Assembly: GCF_017115045.1 (NCBI RefSeq)
Contig: NZ_JABXKK010000109.1
Coordinates: 35,196-99,195 of the forward strand
DNA: 64,000 bases
Origin: Nostoc sp. NMS8
GTDB lineage: Bacteria; Cyanobacteriota; Cyanobacteriia; Cyanobacteriales; Nostocaceae
Direction: 5' to 3'
Shown here: positions 1-9,430 of the stretch, one piece after another
How positions within the stretch are numbered: position 1 is the first letter of the stretch
Layout: each line of letters begins with the position of its first letter
Translations under genes and position numbers: made by a program
Notes under the pieces: generated by a model
Seen by the model: only the letters and a program-made list of their open reading frames with translations
Databases searched by the model: none
What the model was told of the DNA's origin: nothing

Positions 1-55
1 AGTCATTAGTCATTAGTCAATAGTCTCACAACTCCTAACTCCTAACTCCTAATTC
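1..55. repeat. Short tandem heptanucleotide repeats
   Basis: Two runs of 7-base units: AGTCATT-type at the left edge, then four ACTCCTA-like units ending just before the stop codon of the next gene. Such short tandemly repeated sequences are typical of Nostoc-type intergenic DNA. No coding content is seen. Confidence 0.85.
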
Positions 56-616
56 CTACGGAGGTGAACCTACGGTTGCACCGTTGGGAATATCTAACTC
101 AATATTTGGCCCCCGGTCTAAGACTTCAATATCCCACTGTCCACGGGTGGCGGTTTCAAAGACAACATAACGTCCATCTGGGCTGATATTTGGTTTTCTA
201 ACCCAGCCGCGATAAATTGGTGTGACAATTTGCGACTGTTGTGTAGCGCGATCATAAAGCGCTACCACTGGTCTACCTTGATCACTAGTAAGATAAGAAA
301 TATAACGCCCGGTGTAGCTCAAACTTGGACTTTCGGCAATTGTCTCCTGTCGGTTTATTCCCGGTGTGTTAATAAACAGTTGCCTCTCCAAATCGTATAC
401 CAAGAGTTGCTGATTACCGTTTCGATTAGATACAAACGCTAAAAAGCGCCCATTTCCACTCAAAGCAGGTTGCTCCTCGGTGTAGCGACTGTTGAGGGAA
501 GTAGGCCCTATAGGGATATCATTAGAACCACAAGATACAAGTAAACTTGTTAAACCAAAAACCAGGCTCCAATGAATTGGTCTTTGGAGCCAAAATGTCG
601 GCGTAAATTTTTCCAC
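56..616 (-). CDS. Lipoprotein with TolB-like (PD40) beta-propeller repeats
   Basis: A 186-residue protein that probably sits outside the cytoplasmic membrane. Residues about 15-29 are hydrophobic and end in a lipobox-like LLVSC, so Cys29 is the likely lipid-anchored residue. The rest holds WD40-like PD40 units of the TolB type (PALSGNGRFLAFVSNRNG, SPSLSYTGRYISYLTSD, PNISPDGRYVVFET), enough for about three blades, fewer than a full propeller. It follows the ycf66-like gene by 47 bases on the same strand, so the two may be co-transcribed. Substrate or partner is unknown. The fold call is firm; the role is not. Confidence 0.75.
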   Translation of the reverse strand: MEKFTPTFWLQRPIHWSLVFGLTSLLVSCGSNDIPIGPTSLNSRYTEEQPALSGNGRFLAFVSNRNGNQQLLVYDLERQLFINTPGINRQETIAESPSLSYTGRYISYLTSDQGRPVVALYDRATQQSQIVTPIYRGWVRKPNISPDGRYVVFETATRGQWDIEVLDRGPNIELDIPNGATVGSPP

Positions 617-663
617 CTCAACTGTTTTCCGTCGCCTCTAAATCTACTTCCACACCAAATGTT

Positions 664-1581
664 TTAAACATCGTCATCAAAATCGGTCAAATTATCTGGC
701 CGCTCATTTGGTTTTTCAATTGGATTGTATGGCACATAATCAGTTGGGATTGCATCATCATCTTCGCGTGGTCTTCGAGGAGTTGAGTCAGTGGATGGAC
801 GACGCCTTCTCGGTCTGGGAGCAACATCATCTTCACTACTTTCGGGACGCTGCGGGCCATTATTACTGCGGCGAGAGGGTTTTCTGACTTCCCCACTCGA
901 ACTTTCCCAATCATCAACTTGCCTAGATGAAGAACCCCAATTTTCTTCTTCAGAGCTTTCAGAAGGGCGATTTACAGGACGACCAGAAGTCCGCCGACGC
1001 GTTTTGTCAGTTGGAGCCTGTCTTTCACTACTGCTACTGCTGTTACGGCGTTCTGTACGACGGGGGGGTTGCTCCTCGTAATAGTCATCACGTGTTGAAA
1101 TCTCATCCCTACTACCCCGAATTCGGGGACGCACGGGGCGATCCTCTTCTTCATAAGGTAGTGGATCTAAGTCTGCATCCATCTCAGCTTGATACTTTCT
1201 GCGATCATTGTACGAATAGCGATCGCTAACTGGTCGATCTTCGTCCACAATCGGAGTGTTGCGCTTTGCTTGCTGGGTAGCTATACTCCGCAGGCGAATA
1301 CTTTCAACTGCAAAAAATACAGTTGTGCCAACTAAAAGTAATTGACCAAATTGTAGAATTGGGTCTAGCCGCCATCCTTGAAACACGAGAATAAAGCCGC
1401 AAAGCAAGCCGACTGCCGCAAAAAAGATATCTTGATCCCGTGACAATTCTGGACGCACAGTGCGGAGAAAATACAGTGCTGCCCCAGCCACAGCCAGGAA
1501 AATTCCTAGAATACTGGCTGAGTTTGCTCCAAAATTTACCTGAGCCAGAAAACTGGCTGAGTTCAGCCCAAAATTTATCAT
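664..1581 (-). CDS. ycf66: Ycf66 family membrane protein
   Basis: A 305-residue protein. The N-terminal third matches the Ycf66 family of cyanobacteria and plastids. It has two or three membrane segments (about residues 18-40, 48-68 and 75-92) separated by short loops such as RPELSRDQD. The C-terminal two thirds are highly charged low-complexity sequence rich in Arg, Asp, Ser and Pro, probably disordered and cytoplasmic. Ycf66 has no settled function. It lies downstream of psbX on the same strand, an arrangement I recall from other cyanobacteria, which suggests a thylakoid link. Confidence 0.85.
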   Translation of the reverse strand: MINFGLNSASFLAQVNFGANSASILGIFLAVAGAALYFLRTVRPELSRDQDIFFAAVGLLCGFILVFQGWRLDPILQFGQLLLVGTTVFFAVESIRLRSIATQQAKRNTPIVDEDRPVSDRYSYNDRRKYQAEMDADLDPLPYEEEDRPVRPRIRGSRDEISTRDDYYEEQPPRRTERRNSSSSSERQAPTDKTRRRTSGRPVNRPSESSEEENWGSSSRQVDDWESSSGEVRKPSRRSNNGPQRPESSEDDVAPRPRRRRPSTDSTPRRPREDDDAIPTDYVPYNPIEKPNERPDNLTDFDDDV

Positions 1582-1828
1582 TGCTGTTTTCCCAATATCA
1601 AATCTATGTTAGCGAGTCACAATTAAAATCACTACTGTAATTAGTCACGAAATATTGAAGCTTCAAAGCCTCTGGCAAAGAAGCTCTGAAGCTATTCACC
1701 GAAAAGTAAAAACACATACTTCTGTCATCTACAACCGCCACCAGCCGCAGAAATTGCTGCTTTTAGTGCAATTAAGTAGATAGCTGACAGACATTTGATT
1801 ACGAGAGTTAAATTAACTCTCATAAGCA

Positions 1829-1948
1829 TTATGAACGCTGAATTTTATCCTTTTGGCTAATGAAAATTAGACCAACTGTAACAGGTACTACCACAATTGC
1901 AGCACCCCAAGCCAGACTCCAAAGAAAATTTGCTAAAGAAGGCGTCAT
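1829..1948 (-). CDS. psbX: Photosystem II reaction centre protein PsbX
   Basis: A 39-residue single-span protein. It starts MTPSLANFLWSLAWG, continues with a hydrophobic helix (residues about 11-30) and ends SQKDKIQRS, which matches the cyanobacterial PsbX pattern. PsbX is a small peripheral subunit of photosystem II in the thylakoid membrane, near cytochrome b559, and affects quinone turnover. An AGAAG stretch lies just upstream of the ATG. It precedes ycf66 by 247 bases on the same strand. Confidence 0.9.
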   Translation of the reverse strand: MTPSLANFLWSLAWGAAIVVVPVTVGLIFISQKDKIQRS

Positions 1949-2233
1949 ACTTCTAAACCTTTTTTTACACACTTCATCCTAATTTTAATAGTGTATTACT
2001 TTCTTGAGAAGCCTCTAACTCCGAACTGCCAAACTTGGTAACTGCTGTGAGGGAGTTTGCTTTTCTATTCCAGAAGGAAATGGCAGCATTTGGTTAAAAT
2101 AATGATGAGAGTGCTTTACAAAGCTTCAAACTATTGTTGTAGCGATGTCTACGACGGGCTACGCCTACACAAAGCCAGGCTTGCCCTTGCCCAAGTTTTT
2201 TCTTTCTGTACAGATAGATAGTAGCTGAAACCG

Positions 2234-2527
2234 ATGACTGGTGTTAACCTGACTGCTTGGATTCTTGGCCCTGTATTAGGGGTGATGACATTTTTATTTA
2301 TATTTCGTATCATTCTCACTTGGTATCCGCAAGTGGATCTGAATCGTTTGCCTTTTAATTTAATATCTTGGCCCACTGAGCCATTTTTAATCCCGCTGCG
2401 AAAGCTAGTGCAACCTATAGGGGGAGTAGACATTACACCGATTATTTGGGTTGGTATCTTCAGCCTGCTGCGAGAAATCCTACTAGGTCAACAAGGATTG
2501 CTGACTATGCTATCTCGTGTGAATTAG
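2234..2527 (+). CDS. YggT family membrane protein (Ycf19-like)
   Basis: A 97-residue protein with two hydrophobic segments (about residues 7-30 and 66-90). Between them is the family-typical stretch RIILTWYPQVDLNRLPF...PTEPFLIPLRKLVQP. YggT/Ycf19 proteins are integral membrane proteins; in plastids and cyanobacteria relatives are linked to thylakoid complex assembly or nucleoid distribution. The gene stands alone between the divergent psbX-ycf66 group and accC on the other strand. The family call is secure; the exact role is inference. Confidence 0.88.
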   Translation: MTGVNLTAWILGPVLGVMTFLFIFRIILTWYPQVDLNRLPFNLISWPTEPFLIPLRKLVQPIGGVDITPIIWVGIFSLLREILLGQQGLLTMLSRVN

Positions 2528-2609
2528 GGATGGGGTATTGAAAAGAGGCAGAGGAACAGGGTGCGGGGGGCGGAGGGGAAAATTCTTCTCCTCTGCTCCC
2601 CCCAGTCCC

Positions 2610-3953
2610 CTAACCGTTCATTTCCTGCACAAAATTTGTATAGACTTTACCCTGCAAAAACTGTGGAGTTTCCATAATTTTTTGATGAAACCCGATGGTA
2701 GTGGGTAGTCCAGTGATGGCACATTCCCGCAGTGCGCGTTTCATCCGGTTAATAGCAGTGGGTCGGTCTGGGGCCCAAACAATTAACTTGCCAATCAAGG
2801 AATCGTAGTAAGGCGGGATTTGGTAATCTGTGTAAACGTGAGAATCAATCCGAACACCAGGGCCGCCAGGGGGAAGATAGCCGCTGATCCGTCCAGGAGA
2901 AGGGCGAAAGTCATGATCGGGGTCTTCAGCGTTGATTCGGCATTCGATCGAATGGCCTCGTAATACTACTTGGTCTTGGGTGAGATTGAGTCTTTCCCCT
3001 TGGGCAATGCGGATTTGTTCAGCAACTAAATCTATCCCCGTAATCATCTCTGTCACAGGGTGTTCTACTTGAATCCGGGTGTTCATTTCCATAAAGTAGA
3101 ATTTACCGGATCTATCCAAGAGAAACTCGATAGTACCTGCACCACTGTAATTAATGAATTGGGCAGCTTTAACAGCAGCTTGTCCCATCTTCTCACGTAG
3201 GTCTTGGTCGAGAGCCGGACTAGGAGCTTCTTCTAGTAGCTTTTGATTCCGGCGCTGAATTGAGCAATCGCGTTCACCCAAGTGAATGACATTACCATAG
3301 TTATCCGCCAAAATTTGAAATTCGATGTGGCGGGGACGTTCAATAAATTTTTCGATGTAAACGCCAGAATTACCAAAAGCTGCTCCTGCTTCCCCTTGGG
3401 CTGCGAGAAAAAGTTTCACAAACTCATCTTCAGAACGCACTAGGCGCATACCCCGTCCACCGCCACCGGCTGTAGCTTTAATCATTACTGGATAGCCCAT
3501 ATCCTTGGCGAATCCTAATCCTTCTTGCTCGGATTCTACCAATCCCTCACTACCTGGTACTGTCGGGACTCCAGCTTTTTGCATGGTTTCTTTGGCAGTG
3601 GATTTATCGCCCATCCGTCTCATAGCTTCTGGAGTTGGGCCGATAAAAGCAATATGATGGTCGGCACAGATTTCCGCAAACCGGGCATTTTCTGCCAAAA
3701 AGCCATAGCCTGGATGAATGGCAGTGGCATTGCGTGTCAGTGCAGCGGCAATGATATTGGGAATATTCAAATAACTTTTACTGCTAGCAGGTTCGCCAAT
3801 GCAAACCGCTTCATCAGCAAGTTGGACGTGGAGAGCATTACGGTCAACGGTGGAGTGAACCGCAACTGTGGCAATCCCCATTTCTTCACAGGCGCGGAGA
3901 ATGCGAAGGGCGATTTCTCCCCGATTGGCAATTAATATTTTGTCAAACTTCAT
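2610..3953 (-). CDS. accC: Biotin carboxylase, acetyl-CoA carboxylase subunit
   Basis: A 447-residue protein of the usual AccC length. It carboxylates the biotin on BCCP using ATP and bicarbonate, the first step of fatty acid synthesis, in the cytoplasm. The N-terminal domain starts KILIANRGEIALRILRA. The ATP-grasp domain carries the glycine-rich loop KATAGGGGRGMRLV (about residues 159-172) and the catalytic stretch MNTRIQVEHPVTEM (about 290-303). The C-terminal domain ends near FVQEMNG. No other acc gene is adjacent, as is common in cyanobacteria. Confidence 0.97.
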   Translation of the reverse strand: MKFDKILIANRGEIALRILRACEEMGIATVAVHSTVDRNALHVQLADEAVCIGEPASSKSYLNIPNIIAAALTRNATAIHPGYGFLAENARFAEICADHHIAFIGPTPEAMRRMGDKSTAKETMQKAGVPTVPGSEGLVESEQEGLGFAKDMGYPVMIKATAGGGGRGMRLVRSEDEFVKLFLAAQGEAGAAFGNSGVYIEKFIERPRHIEFQILADNYGNVIHLGERDCSIQRRNQKLLEEAPSPALDQDLREKMGQAAVKAAQFINYSGAGTIEFLLDRSGKFYFMEMNTRIQVEHPVTEMITGIDLVAEQIRIAQGERLNLTQDQVVLRGHSIECRINAEDPDHDFRPSPGRISGYLPPGGPGVRIDSHVYTDYQIPPYYDSLIGKLIVWAPDRPTAINRMKRALRECAITGLPTTIGFHQKIMETPQFLQGKVYTNFVQEMNG

Positions 3954-4386
3954 TTTTTAGTTTCGATATCATTACCAGTAGATTGACATTTTCTCTGATC
4001 CAACTTGAAACAACGCTTCCGCATTATTTCAAATTATTGCAGGAGATTCGCCACCCTGATTTTAAGCAAACGTAAGATTGCAGGCTTGTTGCCTTTAAGG
4101 GTCTTACTACACTAACAACATTGCTGCTGTAAGTCTTGGCTAGACTACCAAGCTGGGCTTTTGCAATTGCTTACGGCGGGCGGGTACGCGATGGCTACGC
4201 CCGCCGCAGGCATCGCACCGCGCCGAACACAGTCGCTCTACCCTTTTTAATATCACTTGTGCAGCTGCTAGATTTCTGTCAGTCTGATACCGCCTTGAAA
4301 AAATTTATATTTTTGAGCAACTGAATTTAGATATCACCTTACTATAATTATTTTCTTATGCTATAGTCTATCTTTAGACAAACCAT
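3954..4386. other. Intergenic region with a palindromic repeat
   Basis: No supported gene. The notable content is a GC-rich hairpin at 4175-4205, where GGCGGGCG pairs with CGCCCGCC around a 15-base loop holding GGTACGCGATGGCTA. This is the widespread Nostoc-type small palindromic repeat. An AT-rich stretch at about 4330-4380 directly before the tRNA is the likely place for its promoter. Confidence 0.6.
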
Positions 4387-4467
4387 GCGGATGTGGCGGA
4401 ATTGGTATACGCGCACGCTTGAGGTGCGTGTGGCTTTGCCTTGCGAGTTCGAGTCTCGCCATCCGCA
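4387..4467 (+). tRNA. tRNA-Leu (anticodon GAG)
   Basis: An 81-base class II tRNA. The acceptor stem GCGGATG pairs with CATCCGC, followed by discriminator A at 4467. The anticodon stem CACGC/GCGTG encloses the loop TTGAGGT, giving anticodon GAG, which reads CUC and CUU leucine codons. The long variable arm and the TTCGAGTC T-loop are clear. CCA is not encoded. Confidence 0.97.
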
Positions 4468-4969
4468 TTTTAGCTTGTCTAACCATAGGGTCAATAGTCA
4501 AGGATCAAAAAATCTCAGACTATTGACCCTTAAATATAAGTTTTAGTTAGTATTCTAGTGATTGTCTGAAGTAATGAAGTGTTACTAGATACTAGTCAAG
4601 TTTGCATTGTCAAAGTACTAGTACCGCAAGGCGGAATTAAAAATTAAAAATTAAAAATGAATACAGCGTAAGCGTTTCATTGATTTTGAATGGGTGGTTT
4701 ATTTACGTCGTGTTGTACTAGTTTTTTGTAAGAAGTATTCAGGAGTCAGAATGGGCTAAACCTTAGCTATCCGCTAACAGGGTTGAATTCTGTACGACTG
4801 GATAATGAATATTGGTTAAAAGCGAGTGGAGTAGTGGGCGAAACTACTATTAAATATTCTCGCATTAAAACTCAATCCCTTTATGGGTGGAGTTTTCTGA
4901 ATTTTGAATTCTGTATTCTAACTCCTGATTTATGCTTTTATAGAGATACGTGAAGTTTTGTAAAAAGCA
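4468..4969. other. Intergenic region with AT-rich tandem heptamers
   Basis: No supported gene. ATTAAAA is repeated three times at 4636-4656. The rest is unstructured AT-rich sequence, with short fragments of gene-end-like repeats at about 4895-4935. Confidence 0.6.
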
Positions 4970-5599
4970 TTGACTATTACTTTTACGCCCACAAACAACC
5001 TAACAGTGCCACCAGCTTGGCATCGCCTGGCTCCGATTTGGCAAGGAGGGGAGGAAATAATTCAACAAAGTTTGGCTCACACTCAGCTAGCACCTGCTTG
5101 GCAACTAATGCTTTTGGGTGACGGCTCCCCAACACGTCACTTAGAATTGCTCACGGGTGAGCCTGTAGAAGTAGATGTTATTGATATGTCATTGATTGGT
5201 ATGGACTTGGATGCTGCTCCTGAGTTAATCCAAGCTGTCCCAGGGCCTCGATTGCGACGACAAGTATGGCTACGTACTGTTTCTGGTCAGAGATTAGCCT
5301 ATGCTACTTCATGGTGGGAAGCCAGTCATATTGATGAGTATTTGCAAAACCGTTCATTACCAATTTGGGCAAGTTTAGCTCGTCTTCGCACAGAGTTGTA
5401 TCGCGATGTTCGAGGGATTTACTACGGTGACTCATCAGCACTACAGTCTGGTTTTGACGTAACTGGGCCTTTTTGGGGCCGCCACTACTTGTTTTGGCAT
5501 CATGGACAGCCATTGACTTTAATTTATGAAGTTTTTTCGCCTTATTTAACCAAATATCTGGGGCCTATGCAGTTGAGTGCTGTTAATGTTGAGGCGTAG
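4970..5599 (+). CDS. Chorismate lyase-like protein (DUF98 family)
   Basis: A 209-residue protein resembling the cyanobacterial chorismate-pyruvate lyase family (UbiC-like). These remove pyruvate from chorismate to give 4-hydroxybenzoate, the head-group precursor of plastoquinone. Family-like features are GDGSPTRHLELLTGEPVEVDV (residues about 51-71), RRQVWLRTVSGQRLAYATSW (about 96-115) and a Phe/Trp-rich C-terminal half. The start is TTG at 4970: an in-frame stop lies three codons upstream and the next ATG is 46 codons in. It stands alone with a 660-base gap after it. Family good, activity inferred. Confidence 0.8.
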   Translation: MTITFTPTNNLTVPPAWHRLAPIWQGGEEIIQQSLAHTQLAPAWQLMLLGDGSPTRHLELLTGEPVEVDVIDMSLIGMDLDAAPELIQAVPGPRLRRQVWLRTVSGQRLAYATSWWEASHIDEYLQNRSLPIWASLARLRTELYRDVRGIYYGDSSALQSGFDVTGPFWGRHYLFWHHGQPLTLIYEVFSPYLTKYLGPMQLSAVNVEA

Positions 5600-6258
5600 T
5601 ATCATTTAAAACTTTTTCATCCTTGACAGTGTGCCCCAGAGCATGAGAACTTTGCACCAATTTCAATAAAACTATTGTTGTAAAGTAGGCACTATCTACA
5701 GTATTTAATTAATTTTAGATTTTTTTTATTTCTCAATAAATTACCAATTTATTCTCAGCAAAAATAACATCCACTTTGTATCATTTTGATGCAAATTCCC
5801 AAAAACGATGGTTTAACGACATATCTAACTTGGAAGATTGGTAATCGATGCGAAATGTCGAACACTGAATTGATCGTGGTTAGATAAAGTTAATACAACG
5901 GGTGGAAACTCTGTAAATAGAACGTGGTGGTGTGGATTGCTGATAACTTGCAGCAATGCCCAAGTTAGTTATATCCTCGAAGTGCTTGAAATGACGGATG
6001 TGAACTTTTGGAGACTTACCGATAGAGGCAACCGTTTAAAGGAAGTATCCTGCGAAATTTAAGAAAGCGTGTTAAAAAAGGTAACTAACCACGAAAGAAC
6101 TGCTTTTGAAACATTCGGGAAGGTTGATTACGGAAATATCATCAATTTTTAGGATGGAAAAATTTATGCAGTTAACTACCCTAGATAACGAGAAATTTAT
6201 TGGTTAATTTAACCAATCAAGCAAGTAATGAGTTTGCAAGTATGAGGTATAGGTTTCA
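5600..6258. other. Long non-coding stretch with a possible structured RNA
   Basis: No open frame of note on either strand. The left part (5600-5830) is AT-rich. From about 5870 to 6100 composition is more balanced, and two segments can pair: TCGTGGTTAG (5874-5883) with CTAACCACGA (6085-6094), ten perfect pairs enclosing a 201-base interior. Inside, TAACTT and AAGTTA flank the 12-base loop GCAGCAATGCCC. This could be a small RNA or the leader of the next gene. I do not recognise it as a known riboswitch. Confidence 0.4.
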
Positions 6259-7989
6259 ATGGCACTACCTCTTGTGTCTGTTCGGATGAAAAAAAGTAAG
6301 AAACCATCTCTGGTGCTGACGCTCTCGGCTGCTGGGTTATTGATTGGTGCGGGGAGTGCAACATACTGGTTGTTAGCTCAGAGAGGGCTATCTTCTAGCG
6401 ATTTGCTAGTAGGTGCAAATATTATTCCTGGTGATGCCCTGTTTGCGGTTTCTTTAACAACAGATCCCCAGCAGTGGCAGAAGTTGCGGCAGTTTGGGAC
6501 AAGAGAAACCCAAGCAGAACTGGACAAAAATTTAGTCCAGTTACGCGATCGCTTTCTGACTAATAATGGTTATGACTTCCAAAAAGATATCGCTCCTTGG
6601 GTGGGCAATGACGTTACCATCGCAATCCTTGCTCCAGCAATCGGGAGTAAACCTGCACCCAAACCAGTTACTACCAACCAAGATGCTGGTAGCGATCAGC
6701 AGTCGATGGTAATGGTATTGCCAGTAAAAAACCCAGAAATCGCCAAAAGTATTTTGGCACAACCCAAAACCCTTAAACAAGGCAAATGGATTGACCGTAC
6801 TTATCAAGGGTTCGCCATCAAACAAAGTGAGGGACAAGTAGGGGAAAACTTCTCAGCCGCATTACTAGATGGGCGTTTTTTAGTTATAACTGATAATCCT
6901 AAAGCTACAGAAAGAGCGATCGATGCCTACAAAAATAAAACATCCTTGGCGACAACAGGAGGCTTTACCGATAATTTCCCAAAAATTGCCGATTACCAAC
7001 CCTTTGCCCAGTTTTATGTAAATGTGCCAACAGCAGCCAAAATAGCCGCAGCCTCTCCAAATCGCCCTTTACCTGCTCAAGTTTTGGCTCAACTGCAAAA
7101 TAACCAAGGTTTAGCGGGGACAATTACCTTAGAGTCAGAAGGAATCCGCTTCAAGGGCGTTTCTTGGTTAAACCCAAATAGTCAAAGAGTGCTGGCGGTG
7201 GAAAATAAAGCTGGCAAAATGCAAAGCCGCCTACCAGCCGAAACCTTAATGATGCTTTCGGGGGGAAACTTACAGCGGTTGTGGGGAGACTATGTTTTAA
7301 CATCCCAGGGAAATCCTCTCTCGCCGATCGCACCAGAACAGCTACGAGGTGGTGTAAAATCTCTTACCAATCTTGATTTAGATAAGGATTTACTCAGTTG
7401 GATGAAAGGTGAATTTTCACTATCAGTGATTCCGACTACCCCAAAAGCAGGTTCACCTGATGATTTTCGTTCTGGCTTAGTGTTTATGGTAGAGGGAAGT
7501 AATCGCAACTCAGCTGAAGCATCCTTAAAACAGCTTGATGATGTGATGAGAAATCAATACCAGTTCCAAGTTCAACCGGGGAAAGTCGCTGGACAACCCG
7601 TTGTTAACTGGATTTCACCTTATGGTACTTTAACTGCTACCCACGGTTGGTTAGATGGAGATGTCGCCTTCTTGGTAGTGGGCGCTCCGATTACGGATAA
7701 AATTGTTCCTAAACCCAACAACACACTAGCTAACACTCTTCCCTTCCAACAAACAGTTCCTACAGAACCAAATCCGACAAATGGTCAATTTTTCCTGGAT
7801 GTGGAAAAAACTGTGAAAAATTTTCCATTACCAACTCTAATTCCCAATCAACAAACTTTGCTAGATGCAACGCGCTCAATTGGGATGACATCTGCTGTCA
7901 GCGACAGTCGCAGTAACACCTACGACACTTTTATCGCACTCAAAAAAGTTACTAATGCGACTGCTTTGCCTACTCCAGAGAGTAGATAG
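6259..7989 (+). CDS. DUF3352 domain-containing membrane-anchored protein
   Basis: A 576-residue protein of a cyanobacterial conserved family of unknown function (DUF3352). A hydrophobic segment (about residues 19-41) is preceded by the basic stretch MKKSKKP, so it is probably anchored in the cytoplasmic membrane with the bulk outside. The body is mixed alpha/beta with no recognisable catalytic motif. The first ATG at 6259 has GAGGT about ten bases upstream. A second ATG at 6286, giving MKKSKKPSLVLTLS, would make a cleaner signal anchor but has no ribosome binding site. The 220-base possible RNA lies directly upstream. Function unknown. Confidence 0.8.
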   Translation: MALPLVSVRMKKSKKPSLVLTLSAAGLLIGAGSATYWLLAQRGLSSSDLLVGANIIPGDALFAVSLTTDPQQWQKLRQFGTRETQAELDKNLVQLRDRFLTNNGYDFQKDIAPWVGNDVTIAILAPAIGSKPAPKPVTTNQDAGSDQQSMVMVLPVKNPEIAKSILAQPKTLKQGKWIDRTYQGFAIKQSEGQVGENFSAALLDGRFLVITDNPKATERAIDAYKNKTSLATTGGFTDNFPKIADYQPFAQFYVNVPTAAKIAAASPNRPLPAQVLAQLQNNQGLAGTITLESEGIRFKGVSWLNPNSQRVLAVENKAGKMQSRLPAETLMMLSGGNLQRLWGDYVLTSQGNPLSPIAPEQLRGGVKSLTNLDLDKDLLSWMKGEFSLSVIPTTPKAGSPDDFRSGLVFMVEGSNRNSAEASLKQLDDVMRNQYQFQVQPGKVAGQPVVNWISPYGTLTATHGWLDGDVAFLVVGAPITDKIVPKPNNTLANTLPFQQTVPTEPNPTNGQFFLDVEKTVKNFPLPTLIPNQQTLLDATRSIGMTSAVSDSRSNTYDTFIALKKVTNATALPTPESR

Positions 7990-8163
7990 GGGATTGGGGA
8001 GTAGGCAGGGGGCAGGGAGCAGGGAGCAAGGGAGAAAAGTTTTCCCCTCCGCACCCCGCCCCTCTGCCTCTTTTCCAATGCCCCATTCTCTATTTCCCTT
8101 TAACCATATAGGATCAAAACAGTCAGAATCGATATTTTAAATTATCCACGGAGAGAAGACTTT

Positions 8164-9231
8164 ATGAATCTGGTTATACTCCAGAATTGGCTGGACAATG
8201 CCTCCTTTGCCATATTATTCCTGACAATGCTGGTGTATTGGGGAGGAGCGGCTTTTCCGAATCTGCCTTATCTAGCCGCTTTGGGGACAGCGGGGATGGC
8301 GATCGCAAATTTGTGTATAGCTACTCTATTGGGTGCAAGATGGATCGAAGCTGGTTACTTTCCCTTAAGTAATCTCTATGAATCTCTGTTTTTCTTAACT
8401 TGGGGAATTACCGCAGTCCATCTGATTGCTGAAAATAGTAGCCGTAGCCGCTTAGTAGGAGTTGCTACAGCTCCGGTGGCAATGGCGATCGCAGCTTTTG
8501 CTACCATGACACTACCATCCCAGATGCAGGCGTCAGAACCTTTAGTACCTGCCTTAAAGTCAAATTGGCTGATGATGCATGTCAGCGTGATGATGTTGAG
8601 TTATTCTGCTTTGATGGTGGGTTCGTTATTAGCGATCGCTTTTTTAATTGTTACTCGCGGTCAAAACATCCAATTACAAGGCAGTTCTGTTGGTACTGGC
8701 GGCTATCGCAGCAATGGCTACCGTTTGCACAAAGCCACTGAACTAATTTCTCAACCATCAGCCCCCACTGTCGAAAATAATGGCTTTGCTCGTTTTGAAA
8801 GTAGTAGCAACGGCAACGCGAACACCGCTGTTTTGGGTTTAGTCACAACAACCCCAATCCAAAATCCAAAATCCGAAATTCAAAATTCTGAACCCCTTTC
8901 ACCCCAACGCCTTAGCCTTGCTGAAACCCTCGACAACATCAGCTATCGCATCATTGGACTAGGATTTCCCCTGCTGACAATTGGCATCATTGCCGGTGGT
9001 GTTTGGGCTAACGAAGCCTGGGGTTCTTACTGGAGTTGGGACCCGAAAGAAACTTGGGCATTAATCACCTGGTTAGTGTTCGCAGCCTACCTTCACGCCA
9101 GAATTACTCGCGGTTGGCAAGGGCGCAGTCCTGCAATTTTAGCCTCCGCCGGCTTGCTTGTCGTTTGGGTTTGCTATCTCGGTGTGAATCTTTTGGGTAA
9201 AGGTCTGCATTCTTACGGTTGGTTTTTCTAA
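8164..9231 (+). CDS. ccsB: System II cytochrome c biogenesis protein (CcsA/Ycf5 type)
   Basis: A 355-residue polytopic membrane protein that handles haem for attachment to c-type cytochromes on the lumenal side of thylakoids. The diagnostic WWD motif is present: WGSYWSWDPKETWALITWLV (about residues 284-303). Likely haem-ligand histidines sit in MMHVSVMM and LHARI. About eight membrane spans are visible. GGAGAG precedes the ATG. Cyanobacterial annotation calls it CcsB, while the plastid homologue is CcsA (Ycf5). The hydrophilic loop at residues 195-250 is long, and part of it (about 232-242) is encoded by heptamer tandem repeats. Confidence 0.92.
   Translation: MNLVILQNWLDNASFAILFLTMLVYWGGAAFPNLPYLAALGTAGMAIANLCIATLLGARWIEAGYFPLSNLYESLFFLTWGITAVHLIAENSSRSRLVGVATAPVAMAIAAFATMTLPSQMQASEPLVPALKSNWLMMHVSVMMLSYSALMVGSLLAIAFLIVTRGQNIQLQGSSVGTGGYRSNGYRLHKATELISQPSAPTVENNGFARFESSSNGNANTAVLGLVTTTPIQNPKSEIQNSEPLSPQRLSLAETLDNISYRIIGLGFPLLTIGIIAGGVWANEAWGSYWSWDPKETWALITWLVFAAYLHARITRGWQGRSPAILASAGLLVVWVCYLGVNLLGKGLHSYGWFF
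8857..8891. repeat. Heptamer repeats inside the ccsB coding region
   Basis: Five consecutive ATCCAAA-like units (ATCCAAA, ATCCAAA, ATCCGAA, ATTCAAA, ATTCTGA). This repeat type is normally intergenic in Nostoc. Here it encodes the IQNPKSEIQNSE part of a soluble loop without breaking the frame. Confidence 0.85.
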
Positions 9232-9288
9232 TACAGTGATTCCATACACTCTGACCTTACTTCCCTTTGAGGAGAGTTTTAAATCTTA

Positions 9289-9311
9289 CCCCTTCCTTTG
9301 TAAGGAAGGGG
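9289..9311. repeat. Hairpin repeat
   Basis: CCCCTTCCTT and AAGGAAGGGG form a perfect 10-base stem with loop TGT, followed by TTGGGGATTAGGT. It lies just after ccsB. It looks like a dispersed small repeat and may also act as a transcript end, but there is no T-run. Confidence 0.65.
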
Positions 9312-9430
9312 TTGGGGATTAGGTCTGTATTGGACTCAACTGAAAACCGCCATAACCTTAAAATCATTATTTTATTTCGGATGAACTGTTATATCTATGG
9401 AAAATATAGATTTAGTGACAGGAGATTTTT

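Noticed and set aside
4136..4324. 62-codon plus-strand frame
   Set aside because: It runs through a GC-rich palindromic repeat, has no ribosome binding site and no family resemblance.
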